Shown one piece after another: positions 48,801-56,960 of a stretch of DNA of 64,000 nucleotides. The notes under the pieces were generated by a model. The model saw only the letters and a program-made list of their open reading frames with translations. It did not search any database and was not told the DNA's origin. Each line of letters starts with the position of its first letter. Position 1 is the first letter of the stretch. Both the position numbers and the translations under genes were made by a program. The stretch is taken from NCBI RefSeq assembly GCF_039555335.1, contig NC_092636.1:59275991-59339990 (forward strand). Direction: 5' to 3'. This stretch comes from Amphiura filiformis. Lineage: Eukaryota; Echinodermata; Ophiuroidea; Amphilepidida; Amphiuridae.

Positions 48801-49926
48801 TAGGCAATGTTGACATATGATAGGAAAAAAGTTTCCTATCACTGAAAGCTAACTTTTTAGATTGTCTGTATGTTTGATGGTGCAAAATAAACCGTAGCTA
48901 CTGGTGTTTCGCTTGCCCGGCCAATGTAACTGTGTATATGTGACCATCCTCCACAACTGAGCCCGGATGTCGCCAGTGCAGTAGCGTAGCCAGCGGGGGG
49001 CAGGGGGGGGGGGGGGGGCAGAGTGCCCCCCTGACAAAAAATGAAAGAAAAAAGTGCCCCTCTGAAAGAGAAAATCAGGGCAAAGGAAAAGAAAAAGGGC
49101 AAGGAGCCCTTTTCTAGCAAAATTCAGGGCCAAAATAGTGTAAAATACAAAATTTTTCCCTGTTGCGCGCACATTGTAACAATAACACCTTTTTAGCCAG
49201 ATAATGGGCTAATAGTGTAAAATACCATTTTTTTTTTACAAGCTTCGCTGCAATACATCCCGATAAGGCCCTTTTCGGGAAGCTCGAAGACATACAGTCT
49301 CTATGTATTGTATGATGCAACTGCAATTTTTTTGGTCTGTGCCCCCAAAATTTTATTTTGCCCCCCCGACCAAGAAAGCTGGCTACGCCCCTGCGCCAGT
49401 GCCACTTTTGAGATATGCTCCATCGAACTTAACAATAAACAATAGGAAACAAAGGATTTATTGACTGTTTTATTGATTTTTCACTACTTAAATGTCAAGT
49501 ACTATAGACATGATATACATCATTTTAAAGCTAAATTCAAGCAGAATATTTTGGTTGAATATCTCAAAAATGATGATTGGCGACTTCAGGGCTCAGTTGT
49601 GCTGGATGGTCACATATATGACTTAGGGTGATTGCATCATTACATCACATGAAATGCATGCATGAGCAGTAGCTTTGTGTAAGATTTTGTAAGATTTATA
49701 GGCGTTAGGGTTAATCAGAATTTCATTTTTGGATCCAATTTGGTGAAATACCCTGACAGCTGAGCTGTAGCATCCCAGGATGAAGTATTTATTTATTTCC
49801 TTTTCTCTTTCTCTGCATCACCACAGCCATGTTACACAATGTACATCCTGGATACATCCTGTTTCCAATATTAACCACCTACCAGAAGGACCAGCTCAGC
49901 ATGTACCAAAGGAATCAAGAACATAG
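24808..49926 (+). CDS. STXBP4: STXBP4/Synip homologue, 27 coding exons, ~970 aa
   Basis: Cytoplasmic scaffold; in mammals STXBP4 binds syntaxin-4 and restrains SNARE assembly in insulin-regulated vesicle fusion. Exons: 24808-24845, 26479-26561, 27590-27688, 28401-28470, 28892-28966, 29621-29757, 29981-30092, 30784-30916, 31713-31819, 33443-33626, 34487-34811, 35056-35124, 35354-35419, 36464-36523, 37040-37108, 37871-38007, 39009-39101, 39707-39803, 42034-42155, 43713-43808, 44256-44321, 44761-44934, 45315-45452, 46570-46616, 46926-47083, 47310-47367, 49827-49926. Every intron is GT-AG and all phases join to one frame of 2913 nt ending TAG. Domains: PDZ1 ~27-119, PDZ2 ~211-285, Ser/Pro/Gln linker to ~588, EF-hand-like ~611-670, coiled coil ~705-850, WW ~920-950. 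Order and motifs (PYGWEEAY, AEAAQ, DYEE) match vertebrate STXBP4 of ~550 aa. The extra PDZ and long linker are the differences. Exon 1 and the cassette exons 12-15 are the least certain. Confidence 0.9.
25150..25450. repeat. dispersed repeat copy in STXBP4 intron 1
   Basis: AATAGCCCAATAGGCTA-like words precede a copy of the family at ~14985-15290 (GAGAGCACATCAGATAC, CCTTCCGATATCA, TTTTATGGCAAATTATT). No exon is seen here. Confidence 0.5.
26479..28966 (+). CDS. STXBP4: STXBP4-like exons 2-5: first PDZ domain
   Basis: Four exons (26479-26561, 27590-27688, 28401-28470, 28892-28966) give a complete class-like PDZ fold. The carboxylate-binding loop is GLGI (residues 39-42). Then come the strand FVRRVIPGGLASREG, the turn GRLREGDQILSVNGESL and the helix RAVQLLRSA. 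Vertebrate STXBP4 has only one PDZ and it resembles the second domain here, so this one is an addition in this lineage or a loss in vertebrates. Confidence 0.9.
26866..26965. repeat. poly-T and (GTTCA)n low-complexity in intron 2
   Basis: Simple repeats CATTCATTCAT, a T run of about 22 and CAGTTCAGTTCAGTTCAG. No gene signal. Confidence 0.8.
30784..31819 (+). CDS. STXBP4: STXBP4-like exons 8-9: second PDZ domain
   Basis: Exons 30784-30916 and 31713-31819 encode GLGI (219-222), VCISHIVPEGDCHRDGRL, KAGDELIAIDGISMVGL and HEAAKAVLTRTRLR. The phrases I-PGGDC-DGRLK-GD and the AK helix are those of the single mammalian STXBP4 PDZ, so this domain is the orthologous one. Confidence 0.9.
31440..31619. 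repeat. inverted repeat in STXBP4 intron 8
   Basis: GGTAAGGTTAAATCAAATAT and AGAAATAAATTTG are mirrored by CAAATTTATTTCT and CGATTTAACCTTACC. Inside, CTGATTGGTCATGTGAC faces TGTGACCAATCAG. Confidence 0.8.
31926..32150. mobile_element. MITE in STXBP4 intron 9
   Basis: CATATATGCCTCTA at the left and TAGAGGCATATATG at the right, with AGAGACAAAAAGGCAGACAC facing ATCTGCCTTTGTCTCTTCC. A related copy lies at ~38640-38830 in intron 16. Confidence 0.8.
32826..33194. mobile_element. MITE with AGGCCATC ends in STXBP4 intron 9
   Basis: AGGCCATCATAATTAAATCC at the left is inverted at the right (GATTTAATTAAGATGGCCT). Both ends continue into GTCTCAAAGC. TA or TAA flanks suggest a short target duplication. 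It is the same family as 12751-13064. Confidence 0.82.
33443..34811 (+). CDS. STXBP4: STXBP4-like exons 10-11: low-complexity linker
   Basis: Exon 10 (33443-33626) and the long exon 11 (34487-34811) encode a Ser/Pro/His/Gln-rich linker with a glycine run (GGGLPGGGGIPGGYQG). No fold is predicted. The last 69 nt of exon 11 (34743-34811) are the first copy of the repeated mini-exon sequence. Confidence 0.85.
33936..34222 (-). mobile_element. tRNA-derived SINE (minus strand) in intron 10
   Basis: Read on the minus strand, AGCACATTGGCGTAGCTGTA and GGGCTCTGCC are followed by a B-box-like GAGTTCGAGCCCC, then GCTCTTGGGCAAGGTGCTTT. This is the usual tRNA-like SINE head. The 3' tail GGCACTGTATAAATACC leads into A/T-rich DNA. 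It resembles the SINE at 50853. Confidence 0.7.
35056..35124 (+). CDS. STXBP4: STXBP4-like exon 12 (mini-exon copy 2)
   Basis: 69 nt between CTCAAG and donor GTAGGT. It encodes HQVMFLQPPTMSSTPLNGHT. It is symmetric (phase 1-1), so it can be skipped without a frameshift. Confidence 0.7.
35354..35419 (+). CDS. STXBP4: STXBP4-like exon 13 (mini-exon copy 3)
   Basis: 66 nt between ACTCAAG and donor GTAGGT. It encodes HQEMLQPPMMSSTPQDGHTA and is symmetric. It is closest in sequence to the exon 11 copy. Confidence 0.7.
35582..36373. mobile_element. Mutator-like MITE, 792 bp, 10-bp TSD, intron 13
   Basis: It starts TAGACTATGCCATAGTCGAT and ends GGACTACGGAGAAGTCTA (imperfect inverted ends). Both flanks are TACCTACATG (35572-35581 and 36374-36383). 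It has no coding frame. It was inserted into the fourth unit of the mini-exon duplication, after that duplication took place. Other copies are at 17740 and 42427. Confidence 0.9.
36464..36523 (+). CDS. STXBP4: STXBP4-like exon 14 (mini-exon copy 4)
   Basis: 60 nt between GGTATCTAG and donor GTGAGT. It encodes MFMHPPTMSSTPQDGQTRA. Its acceptor lies 9 nt further in than in the other copies, because the ancestral CTCAAG acceptor has become CTCAATG. The frame is kept. Confidence 0.65.
36620..36884. mobile_element. inverted-repeat MITE in intron 14
   Basis: GATAAGGCAACAAAAAACAA with CCCTGATCTACAGG faces CAGAAGAACAGGGG and TTTTTTGGTCGTCCTAT. It is the same family as 22852-22998. Confidence 0.7.
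37040..37108 (+). CDS. STXBP4: STXBP4-like exon 15 (mini-exon copy 5)
   Basis: 69 nt after CTCAAG. It encodes HHAMLLQPPAMSSTLKYGHT. The donor has drifted to GCAT/GTACGT, the weakest of the set, but the frame and phase still fit. It may be used rarely or not at all. Confidence 0.55.
37871..42155 (+). CDS. STXBP4: STXBP4-like exons 16-19: linker end and EF-hand-like segment
   Basis: Exons 37871-38007, 39009-39101, 39707-39803 and 42034-42155. After a Ser/Pro stretch (SSPSPVPRSISPGRRLS) comes HVRLKIDKLEVALRYLGI, then TPNEEQKIAIRNRLHVD, HSGTVPYGEFVAVAKELF and KMQLDES. Vertebrate STXBP4 has the same segment (LGI-PT-EQ, GTVSFGDFVQVARNLF). It resembles an EF-hand without a full calcium-binding loop. 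Confidence 0.88.
38064..38631 (+). mobile_element. Penelope-like element fragment (GIY-YIG) in intron 16
   Basis: Translation from ~38160 gives YIGESGRKLEKRLTEHKS, then EAIHIRTKRPRLNRDKGLD and a PVWDNLL end. This is the GIY-YIG endonuclease end of a Penelope-like retroelement, with the YIG, Arg, Glu and Asn positions present. The fragment lies between ~46-bp perfect inverted repeats (ATAGAAAGCAAAATTATACT at 38101, inverse ending at 38631). The insertion is flanked by GACAAGTGTTTT (38052-38063 and 38632-38643). The reverse transcriptase part is missing. Confidence 0.85.
38640..38830. mobile_element. partial MITE next to the Penelope fragment
   Basis: GAGAGATGAAAGGCAGACAC at the left and TTAGAGGCATATGCTAG at the right match the family at 31926-32150. 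Confidence 0.55.
39812..40473. mobile_element. ~660-bp inverted repeat abutting the exon 18 donor
   Basis: The left arm starts TATACTGCGCCAATAAAGTA only 8 bp after the exon 18 end and is mirrored by TACTTTATTGGCGCAGTATA at the right. The arms are ~200 bp and include CATTATGACACCACATT / GTGTCATAATGTG and GACGAAGGTCCAGTTTTAAA / its inverse. Confidence 0.85.
40474..42033. other. rest of STXBP4 intron 18
   Basis: No exon or named repeat is recognised. A GC-richer stretch at ~40860-41000 has a short open frame without motif, and T-rich tracts occur at ~41470-41600. Confidence 0.5.
42345..42418. repeat. short hairpin in intron 19
   Basis: CTGGAACCATCAGACTTCAT with CAAGCAACTGA is mirrored by CAGTTGCCTGATGAAGTC and TGGTGGTTCCAG. 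It lies 8 bp before the Mutator-like MITE copy. Confidence 0.8.
42427..43158. mobile_element. Mutator-like MITE, truncated copy in intron 19
   Basis: It begins TAGACTATGCCATAGTCGAT exactly like the copy at 35582 and follows it for ~730 bp (ACTTGGGAAGCTAACAAACA, AGTTTTAAGCTTAAAT). It stops near CCAGAGTA, so the right terminal inverted repeat is gone. Confidence 0.85.
43302..43642 (+). mobile_element. Penelope-like GIY-YIG remnant within inverted repeats, intron 19
   Basis: The outer arms TTGCTTAAAAAGTTACCTTT and AAGATAACTTTTTAAGCAAA form a ~110-bp inverted repeat. Between them ~43412-43530 translates as KIREAIEIKTLKPTLNRDAR then YDLPAIYNDLL, the C-terminal end of a GIY-YIG domain (EAIxI, LNRD). 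It is a different subfamily from the fragment at 38064. Confidence 0.75.
43713..45452 (+). CDS. STXBP4: STXBP4-like exons 20-23: coiled coil
   Basis: Exons 43713-43808, 44256-44321, 44761-44934 and 45315-45452, all phase 0. Heptad-rich sequence includes EVDRLRQERDDALRQVDKMK, SRALKSRVHLAEAAQ, MEVDYEEAMKLLEDEIVEL and LQRRLAVLGSEVRKAEISKR. The AEAAQ and MEMDYEE-like phrases are shared with mammalian STXBP4. The exon 22 donor (GTTGGT) is non-consensus. Confidence 0.9.
45641..45912. mobile_element. foldback element in intron 23
   Basis: AACTTCAACACTACACTATT, TTTCGCTCACCTGGAAC and ACTAGCGTCTTCAGCAGATG at the left are mirrored at the right, with arms of ~120 bp. The right arm contains CTGCTGAAGGCGCTAGTCGA then GCTAGTGAAAA, resembling the tail of the Penelope-like fragment at 38064. 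It may be a tail-only Penelope derivative. Confidence 0.75.
46570..49926 (+). CDS. STXBP4: STXBP4-like exons 24-27: basic linker and WW domain
   Basis: Exons 46570-46616, 46926-47083, 47310-47367 and 49827-49926. A basic Gly/Ser stretch and DTVRAVKALIEVE lead into the WW domain LPYGWEEAYTKDGMKYYINH, completed by VTQCTSWIHPV. The two tryptophans (924 and 946) are 22 residues apart and P949 follows, as in canonical WW domains. The protein ends about 20 residues later at TAG (49924-49926), like vertebrate STXBP4. Confidence 0.92.
47396..47552. repeat. palindrome in intron 26
   Basis: AACAGACCATTATCAGAAAT and ATGGGCGTGTTGTTCATGAC face the complementary GTCATGAACAACACACCCAT and TTATTTCTGGTAATGGTCTG. 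The arms are ~70 bp around GAGACCCCGATAGGGGTCG. Confidence 0.85.
48445..48590. repeat. inverted repeat in intron 26
   Basis: TCCATGGTATTCCTTTTGTT at the left is mirrored by AACAAAAGAAATACAATGGA at the right, with GAGACCGTTATC and GATAATGGTCTC inside. Confidence 0.75.
48979..49393. mobile_element. hAT-type MITE, 415 bp, exact 8-bp TSD, intron 26
   Basis: CAGTAGCGTAGCCAGC at the left is inverted at the right (GCTGGCTACGCCCCTG). Flanks CGCCAGTG are identical (48971-48978 and 49394-49401). The inside is G/C-homopolymer rich, which explains the Pro-rich antisense ORFs. Confidence 0.9.
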
Positions 49927-50471
49927 TACTGATCTCTATGACAGGGATAAAAACTCTACTTTGCCATGATTGCCTGAATTTCAACCATACCTTGATCACT
50001 GGAGAAAGCCAGCCAGTTTCTGAAGAATGAACTGCATGGAGGATTTTCTTCATTTGTTTCTTTGTATGTTGTTTACAAAAATGACTTATGAAAGAAACCG
50101 TCTTATGTGCAAATTAACTTATGACTATGACTTATGACATTCAGTTGTGATATATGAGTTGTGATATATGTTGATTTGGCTTAAAAAATTGTTATGTCTC
50201 AAAGTCCATGGCAGTTTCAAAAACGAATGCGGAATGACATGTTTTTTTTAGATTTTTTTTAAAAAGATTTTGTTAACACTAAATTTTGAATTTGTCATTT
50301 GAAGATGTCATTTTCAAGTGTTCAAAAGTACACAGCATAAAATTGTGGTTGATTTACACAATTGAAGTACAAATATCAATTGTTTTATACCTGAACAATG
50401 CAAGTATCAAATCAAATAACTTAAGTTCCAAATTTGTCTCAGAATTTCATGACTTTACAGAAAAAAACTAA

Positions 50472-50477
50472 AATAAA
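50472..50477 (+). promoter_or_regulatory. candidate STXBP4 polyadenylation signal
   Basis: AATAAA about 550 bp after the STXBP4-like stop codon is the first clear signal in the presumed 3' UTR. Transcript evidence would be needed to choose it over later ones. Confidence 0.35.
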
Positions 50478-50852
50478 AATGAATTTGCTGTTTCAGCTGA
50501 CATGGTCAGGCTAAGAAAACGAAGGCATGTGGGCGCTTTGAGACATAAACAATTTTTTTAGCCTTACCAGGGCTATTTTAATAGCAAAGGGCATGCATAC
50601 AGGGTCTTTTTTATGGTTTGAGTTACATAGCCTATGTTACAGGATTGTATTCAGATACATTCATTTGTAAAGCTGAATTTACACTGGGATTACAACCTGA
50701 TCAAGTGTTTGGCCCTCATGAGTAACAATCCAATATGTGATTTTCCATGTACACCCACACATCCACCTTGAATGAGTGGATATATAAACAGTGTGCAACG
50801 ATTAAAATAACATGGTCATCATAACAAATGTTGGCAGCAAAGGATCGTATGA

Positions 50853-51056
50853 AGGCACGGTGGGGCAGCAGTATGGGCTCTGCCTTATAATCGAAGGATT
50901 GCAGGTTTGAACCCCGGCGCTGCCATTGTGTTATGCATATAGGTAAGATGCTTTACCGCATTTGCATCACCCCACCCAGGTTGAGAAGCTGCTAAGGGAT
51001 AATTGCAATCAAATTGCTGAGAGGACCTGCACTATGTTTGCACCCTTGTAGAAAAA
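50853..51056 (+). mobile_element. tRNA-derived SINE
   Basis: AGGCACGGTGGGGCAGCAGT and GGGCTCTGCC are followed by a B-box-like GCAGGTTTGAACCCCGG at ~50901-50917, then AAGATGCTTTACC and a tail ending in A-rich sequence near 51055. The head layout matches the SINE at 33936-34222. Confidence 0.7.
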
Positions 51057-51120
51057 AAATTATTCTGATGTATCTTAGTGGCTGCAGGATAAATTTTTGA
51101 AGCACTTAAGCGCTATTAAG

Positions 51121-51306
51121 CTACTTGCATGGAATTCGCCATTATGCACTATGTGTGGGGAGAGCCTCGAACTGGCAGCATACATGAAAGGAAGAATTAT
51201 GTAACCTTACACAGAACGTTATGACTAGTTCAATTCCCATTCATGTATGCTGCCAGTTCGAGGCTCTCCCCGCACATAGTGCATAATGGCGGAACCGTGC
51301 AAGTAG
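51121..51306. repeat. palindrome downstream of STXBP4
   Basis: CTACTTGCATGGAATTCGCC and ATTATGCACTATGTGTGGGG, then GAGCCTCGAACTGGCAGCAT, are mirrored at the right. The arms are ~75 bp, nearly perfect. Confidence 0.85.
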
Positions 51307-54050
51307 CGAATAAGCATGCCAACATTTATTTATATATGTCCCTACATTTCAGTATACAATGAACATTTTTGAAAGAGTCAGTAGAAATTAGTTACAGGGA
51401 AATATTGACTTCCTTTGCAAATAGTTTACTTTAGTTAGCCACATTTAACAAAATGAAATCTTCACAACAATTTTTAGCTGGAATCTAATTGTTGGAATAT
51501 GATTTTACATTCCTTAAAGTTCACAAATTAATCATGTTTTATAGATTTTTAGCTTCTACAAAGACAATTCTGCATTTTCTATTACAAATAAGTTCATTGA
51601 AAAGTACTGTTGTAATTTCACAAATTGATATATCTAACAATAAATATGTATTGCATAGCACAGATTCTATAATTTTCATATTTTTCATGTAATAAGAAAT
51701 TATTAAATACTTATTAAACACTAAATGAATGGTAATTTTTTTATACAATATGAACAAAATCACATTTTTCTCGAAAAAGACTTGCTCATGGACAATGACT
51801 GCCAATATTTCGAATGTTTGATTGGTACTTATATTGCACACTGAAAACACAGGGTAATTATTTTCACTACTGGTATTTACAAATTGTATTCCATCTGTAT
51901 GAAACATGTATTCTTGATGCAATGCATTCCCAAGTTTTATGTAGTTAACTTTAAGCTTGTACACTGGTATGTACATTTTATATTTTTATTACAAGTTTTT
52001 ATCTATAGGAATCTATTTTCGCATGGAAAACTCACGGTTTGACAGCACTTCATTTTAGAGTTTTCTTAGCTCTACACTGAGTCTGACGTATGTTAGAAAA
52101 ATGTTTATTTTCTTGCTTGCTTTGTTCCATGTTGACATTGGCTACATAAACTGTATTTTCCACTCAAATGAGTGACTGTTCTTGTCGCCATTTCTATTTT
52201 TACAGACAGCTTGACCTTTTGCTGTCATCTAGTAGACTTACTGGTCGTTTTTGTTATCCTAACTATATATTAAATTGAATATAAAACTGATCAACTGGAC
52301 TAACTTTTATTTGAGAGGCTACAGTATCACACCTAATCCTAGGTGCATCTTCAGGCCGTCTGATGATCTGGCGGCAAAAGGTCATTGACCTGTGACAAGG
52401 TGATACTGTAGCCTGTCAAATAAAAGTGAGTCCAGTTGATCAGTTTTATGTTCAATTTAATATTTATTAAACCTGGATGAATGACAACCTTCACAAACTT
52501 ATCTTAACTACAGTTCGGCCTTTGAAAAGTGAATTTCAATATACGTTCACATGTTTTTCTGATCGTGTGGTTCGGTGATATCTGAAAGCTGCAGGCACTG
52601 GCTTAACTGCCTGCAGCCTGCTAATAGTGCAGGGCAATACATTCAAAAATAGAGTATACCCATTGCTATGGTAATTAATCCTGTTACATCACTGCTTTTG
52701 TGGCGATTTGTCTGATACAATGAGATTTATTTTGTATTATATAACGCATACTATTTCTTATCAATTGATTGGCCAATTACTAAACATTGTTCGGTTTATA
52801 TAAGGCGGAAAAAATAAGACTCATAACACCGTGTATTGATGTAGAATGGTGTGTACGCTGTTGGGCGCAGTGCTTATGCCAGTTGTGCGTTGTGTAATGC
52901 TTATGTGAATTTGGCGGGCATGAGTTGGGACTTCATTAACGCCAGCAGTAACAAAAACAGAATAATTTCCACCTTATATTAGCCGAACAAACTTTGGTGA
53001 TTATGTTTGCTATTTTATGTTATGGTAAAGCAGTATTTCAATGTCTATTGTGATTGAAAATGTATGGGAAATTGATTTGAGTGTGATGGCTAGCGAAATT
53101 GTCTTTCTGCATCTTAATAAATCACCTTGATATATTATATGTATGTACAAATGCATCTGAACACACAATGTATACCTTTTCAAATAAAAGTGATTATTTG
53201 TACTGTAAGCAATTGGTTCCTGTCATGCATACTGTCAGTGGCATACCGTGGCCGTTCCTACCCCGGGGGGCTGAAGAAAATTAAATTTTGCCACCCCTTC
53301 CTCAACAGCCCGAAAAGGTTGACCCAATTTTTTTTTTCGGTGGTTTGAAAAAGTGAAGAGCAAAAAAATAAAAGAAAGGATTTTAGCTAAAAGCAATGTA
53401 TAATACCATTTTTTCACAGTTTTTTATACTTTTTCAAATTTTTCCGCCTTTTATTCTTTACTAATTCTTTTTGCACCTTCTTCTTCCCCCGCCCTTCTTC
53501 CCCGCCCCTTCATTTTGGCACGCCTGCTTTGACTCCGGGGCTAGCGCCTAAAGCCCCCAAAATATGCGCATGACTGTAGTAAATTGCTATAAACCCTTGA
53601 CAAGAGCATACTTGTGCGATGTTGACAATGCTGAACTCTCACATATATTGGATAGTGCTACTTTTCCTGCTGAAACATTGTTGACTTTACTATGTGAATA
53701 GTACTCGCTGAAATAGTGAGACTATTGCGAATATTATATACTTTGGTGAATATGGTGGCGGTTTTCTGTTGTACTTTTATTTAAATATATGTACTTTCAC
53801 ACATCTATATGCACTTTTATATTTTGTGGTGGTGGGTCAGGATAGACTGTATATTTGGTGTGAACTACTGATGCATTTCATCATCAGCTAATCTACAGAT
53901 ATGGTGGTGCACTTGAATTAAAAGGTGGGAAATCCTCAATTGAACTGAACTGACAATGGCGGAATTAACAACGCGTATGAAGCGTAAAGCACACATACTA
54001 CGCATCGTATGTGCCTTGTCAATATCGCGGAAGTACACTCGCGTTAAAGG
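51307..54050. other. intergenic region with one inverted repeat
   Basis: No gene recognised. An inverted repeat at ~52266-52466 pairs AATATAAAACTGATCAACTG with CAGTTGATCAGTTTTATGTT, continuing into GCTACAGTATCAC and its inverse. At ~53235-53560 there is a degraded CCCCGGGG-containing, pyrimidine-rich MITE-like stretch. The rest is AT-rich. Confidence 0.5.
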
Positions 54051-54059
54051 TTCACAGCA

Positions 54060-55020
54060 AAACACTATAATCGTTGTTTGTTAATACCACAATTAATGCT
54101 TCTTCCAATATAGAACAGTCCGCACATAGCGTATAAACATTGTTTTTTCGCAAGTTGGGTGCAGGAAATTTACAGTGCTGAACTACAACTAAGGTGCGAT
54201 AGAAAAAAACTGGAATAAGTCTAGCTGAGCTAGACAGACTGCACCTGCCCTCTGAAGCATTCCAGGGAGGTGCTGTCAACAAGCTGCTGAGGAAGTGCAT
54301 TCCAGAACCTGAAACCATCTGGAAAGAAGGAATGTTGGTATAAACAGTTAGGTAGGACCGTGGAATATCAACAAATCTGTAAGCGATGCGGTACATCATT
54401 TCCACTTGAACCTGGACACATCGTTGCTGTAGGGTTGGCCATTGCAGTTTTGATGTTCTGTAGTCATGACGAATCAGGCATATCTACGTTGTACCATTTC
54501 CAGTTTCCTAAGTAAGTAGTGGAAGTCGAATCCCAGATGACACTGGCGTATTCCATTACAGGGCGCAGAAGTGTCTTGTGGCAGAAAACTTTGGTCTTCT
54601 TAAGGCACCGATTGATATTTCTTTGCAGAAATGCACAAGTGGAGTTGGCTTTGGAAGCAATTTTTTGAATGTGGGGATTCCAGGTGAGATTATGGTGGAT
54701 ATTATAGCAGATTCTGCCTCTTCGAGAGTATGGTCATGGTTGTTGATAATCTTGATGGTAATTTTCAGCTTTGTTCCTGTCACCTTTTTTGAAAACAGGC
54801 ACAACATGGGCTTTCGTCCAATCTTCTGGGATGAATCGTTGGTTGAGAGAAGCTTGGAAGAACAAAGAGATGACTGGATTACGCTCATCTGCCAACACCT
54901 TCAACAGTCCAGTAAGGATCTTGTCTGATCCACACTTCTTGTGGATTTGGAGACCAGCGAGCAGTTTCTGGATACCATCAGCCTTAAAAACCTTGTATCT
55001 CTCAAAATTTTTTGGTTTCT
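54060..55020 (-). pseudogene. non-LTR retrotransposon RT fragment (Jockey/CR1-like)
   Basis: Minus-strand translation across frames gives GIQKLLAGLQIHKKCGSDKI, then LNQRFIPEDWTKAHVVPVFK and KGDRNKAEN, the start of a reverse transcriptase domain. Downstream (54400-54520) come WPTLQQRC and MYRIAYRFVDIP, typical of the end of such ORFs. The palm with the catalytic Asp pair is missing between them, and several stops and shifts are present. Plus-strand ORFs here are antisense shadows. Confidence 0.7.
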
Positions 55021-55789
55021 TAAAGTGCCGAATCCGTCATCATCATCAGTCGGCTGCGGAGCAGGCGAACACAATCTTTCTCCAACTATTGTGATCTTGG
55101 GCAAGAGAAATGATTTTGTTTGGCTGCAGCATATCCCTTCAGTATCTCCTAGGAAATGATGGACACACTATTATGGGGTTATATCAGATGAGAAATTGTT
55201 TCCAAAGTTTTCGGCGACTTTGGAGAACCACTGGACCTATTCCAAAGTGCTAGGATCATTCACAGTTAATTTAAAGAAAAAATTACAGTTTGTTATCCTT
55301 AATAATTATGCAAACCACTAACTAATGTTTACCTCTTCATCTAGCACATATTATAAATGCATGGAAAACCAATGTCGATATCGTAAAGCGTTTTATTTTA
55401 TTATAATATCACATAATATTGTAGGCCTATGCATCGTTTTGTGATCAACACTGTTAAAACACAGTCTATTAAAACAAAGTCTATTATTGTAAGGCAGAGG
55501 AAGCCAAAATGTGTGAGGGGACCACTAAAACATTACACGTGATTTGATATGCTTTTTAAAGCATAAAACATTGTGAATGTTAAAACATTCACAAGGAAAC
55601 TGGTCAAGTAAGGTATCAAAGCCGTGCTTAAAAACAATTTATCAACTGATATAACCACATATTCTGTTACTTTTTCTGTAATTACATTGTGCGCGGCCGT
55701 CCCGGTTCCTCTTCCCGTGTGGTGGAATATAAAAGGCATTCACAGGCTCGTCGTCTTCAAGACGCATGGCCGAGAAATTTTAGTTGATG

Positions 55790-56960
55790 AATCTTGATTT
55801 TGGCAACCAGTGGAGTGGTGTTGGTCACATTATAGATGGTTTCATTTGGAATCCGATCCACACGCTTGATGATTAACATGATCCTGTAGCAAGATGTTGC
55901 AAAGGCATTGATTGTTTTCCGTGTCCTTGGTGATTACCCATGACTCGCACCCGTACAAATAGGCAGCAACACAAGTTGTTTCAAACAGCTTGATTATTTT
56001 TGTTTTGTTTCCATTGGCAGGGATGAGCTTCTCCAAAGGCGTTCCAGTTTCCAGAAAGTAGCCCAGGCTAGTGCTTTTCTTCCTTTTAGGTCTCCAACAC
56101 TAGAGCCCATCTTGGAACCCAAGTATTTGAAGTCTGTGACATGGTTGATGGTATTATCATAGACTTCAAGTGCTGGCTGGGAGTTACTTTTTGCAGTCAT
56201 TATATTCTGTCTTAGGTGCGCTGATGACAAGGCCTAGATCTGCTGCTGCAGTTAAGTCCTAGTAAGCTGTGACTGGGCCCGGGGTATGGAAGATTCCAAC
56301 AGGGCAATATCATCAGCAAAATCCAGGTCATTCAGCATCCTAGCAGGATACCTGCTTGACCGACGTGGGTTGGTAACAATTCCAGCGTCAATTCCAGAAG
56401 TTGATTACTTCAGAAGGTACATGTAGTCGACAAGGATCATGAAAAGAAAGGTACCAACACGTCACTCTGATGCACTTCATTTGTTACTTTGAAAGGCTCT
56501 GAGATACTTCCATCTACCATAACGGCACTATTGGAGTCCTTGTAGAGCACCTGGATGGCATTGACCACAACCTTTGGTATTCCATAATGCCGCAGCACCG
56601 AAAACATGACTGACCTGTTGATGGAGTCGGAAGGCCACGACAGTGACTGTCAAGGGAAGTTGGTACTCCTTAAAGCCTTCCATGATCCTCCAAAATTTGT
56701 ATTTGCTGAGCACAGCTGCGACCTGATCTAAAGCCAGCCTGGTTGCTTCTCAGGATCAATGTGAGGTCGAATCCTGTTCAGAAGGATCTTATTGTACACT
56801 TTTGCGGCAATGGACATAAGCAAAATATCCCGATAGTTTGTCACGAGAGAGAGGTCGCCTTTCTTTGGTAAAGGAATAATTATATTTTAGACCCATTGCG
56901 GCAATGGACATAAGCGAAATACAACGGTTGTTTGTCATTAAAGAGAGGTCGCCTTTCTTT
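55790..56960 (-). pseudogene. non-LTR retrotransposon RT fragment (RTE-like)
   Basis: Reading the minus strand from ~56890: PKKGDLSLVTNYRDILLMSI and AAKVYNKILLNRIRPHIDPE; then VLRHYGIPKVVVNAIQVLY, VMVDGSISEPFKVTNEVHQS, the catalytic block LNDLDFADDIALLES, and VTDFKYLGSKMGS with YLYGCESWVI at the end. Order and motifs are those of an RT palm and thumb. Frameshifts between blocks and the altered GVxQGD (EVHQSD) show it is dead. It is a different clade from the fragment at 54060. Confidence 0.85.

Noticed and set aside
48849..49172. Pro-rich minus-strand ORFs
   Set aside because: They lie within a hAT-type MITE with exact target duplications and arise from its G/C homopolymers.
51539..51976. 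Minus-strand ORF of 145 codons
   Set aside because: Extreme AT-rich composition, no domain or splice context, and no homology I can see. Probably chance.
54578..54928. Plus-strand ORF of 116 codons
   Set aside because: The opposite strand encodes recognisable reverse transcriptase blocks across the same bases, so this is an antisense shadow.
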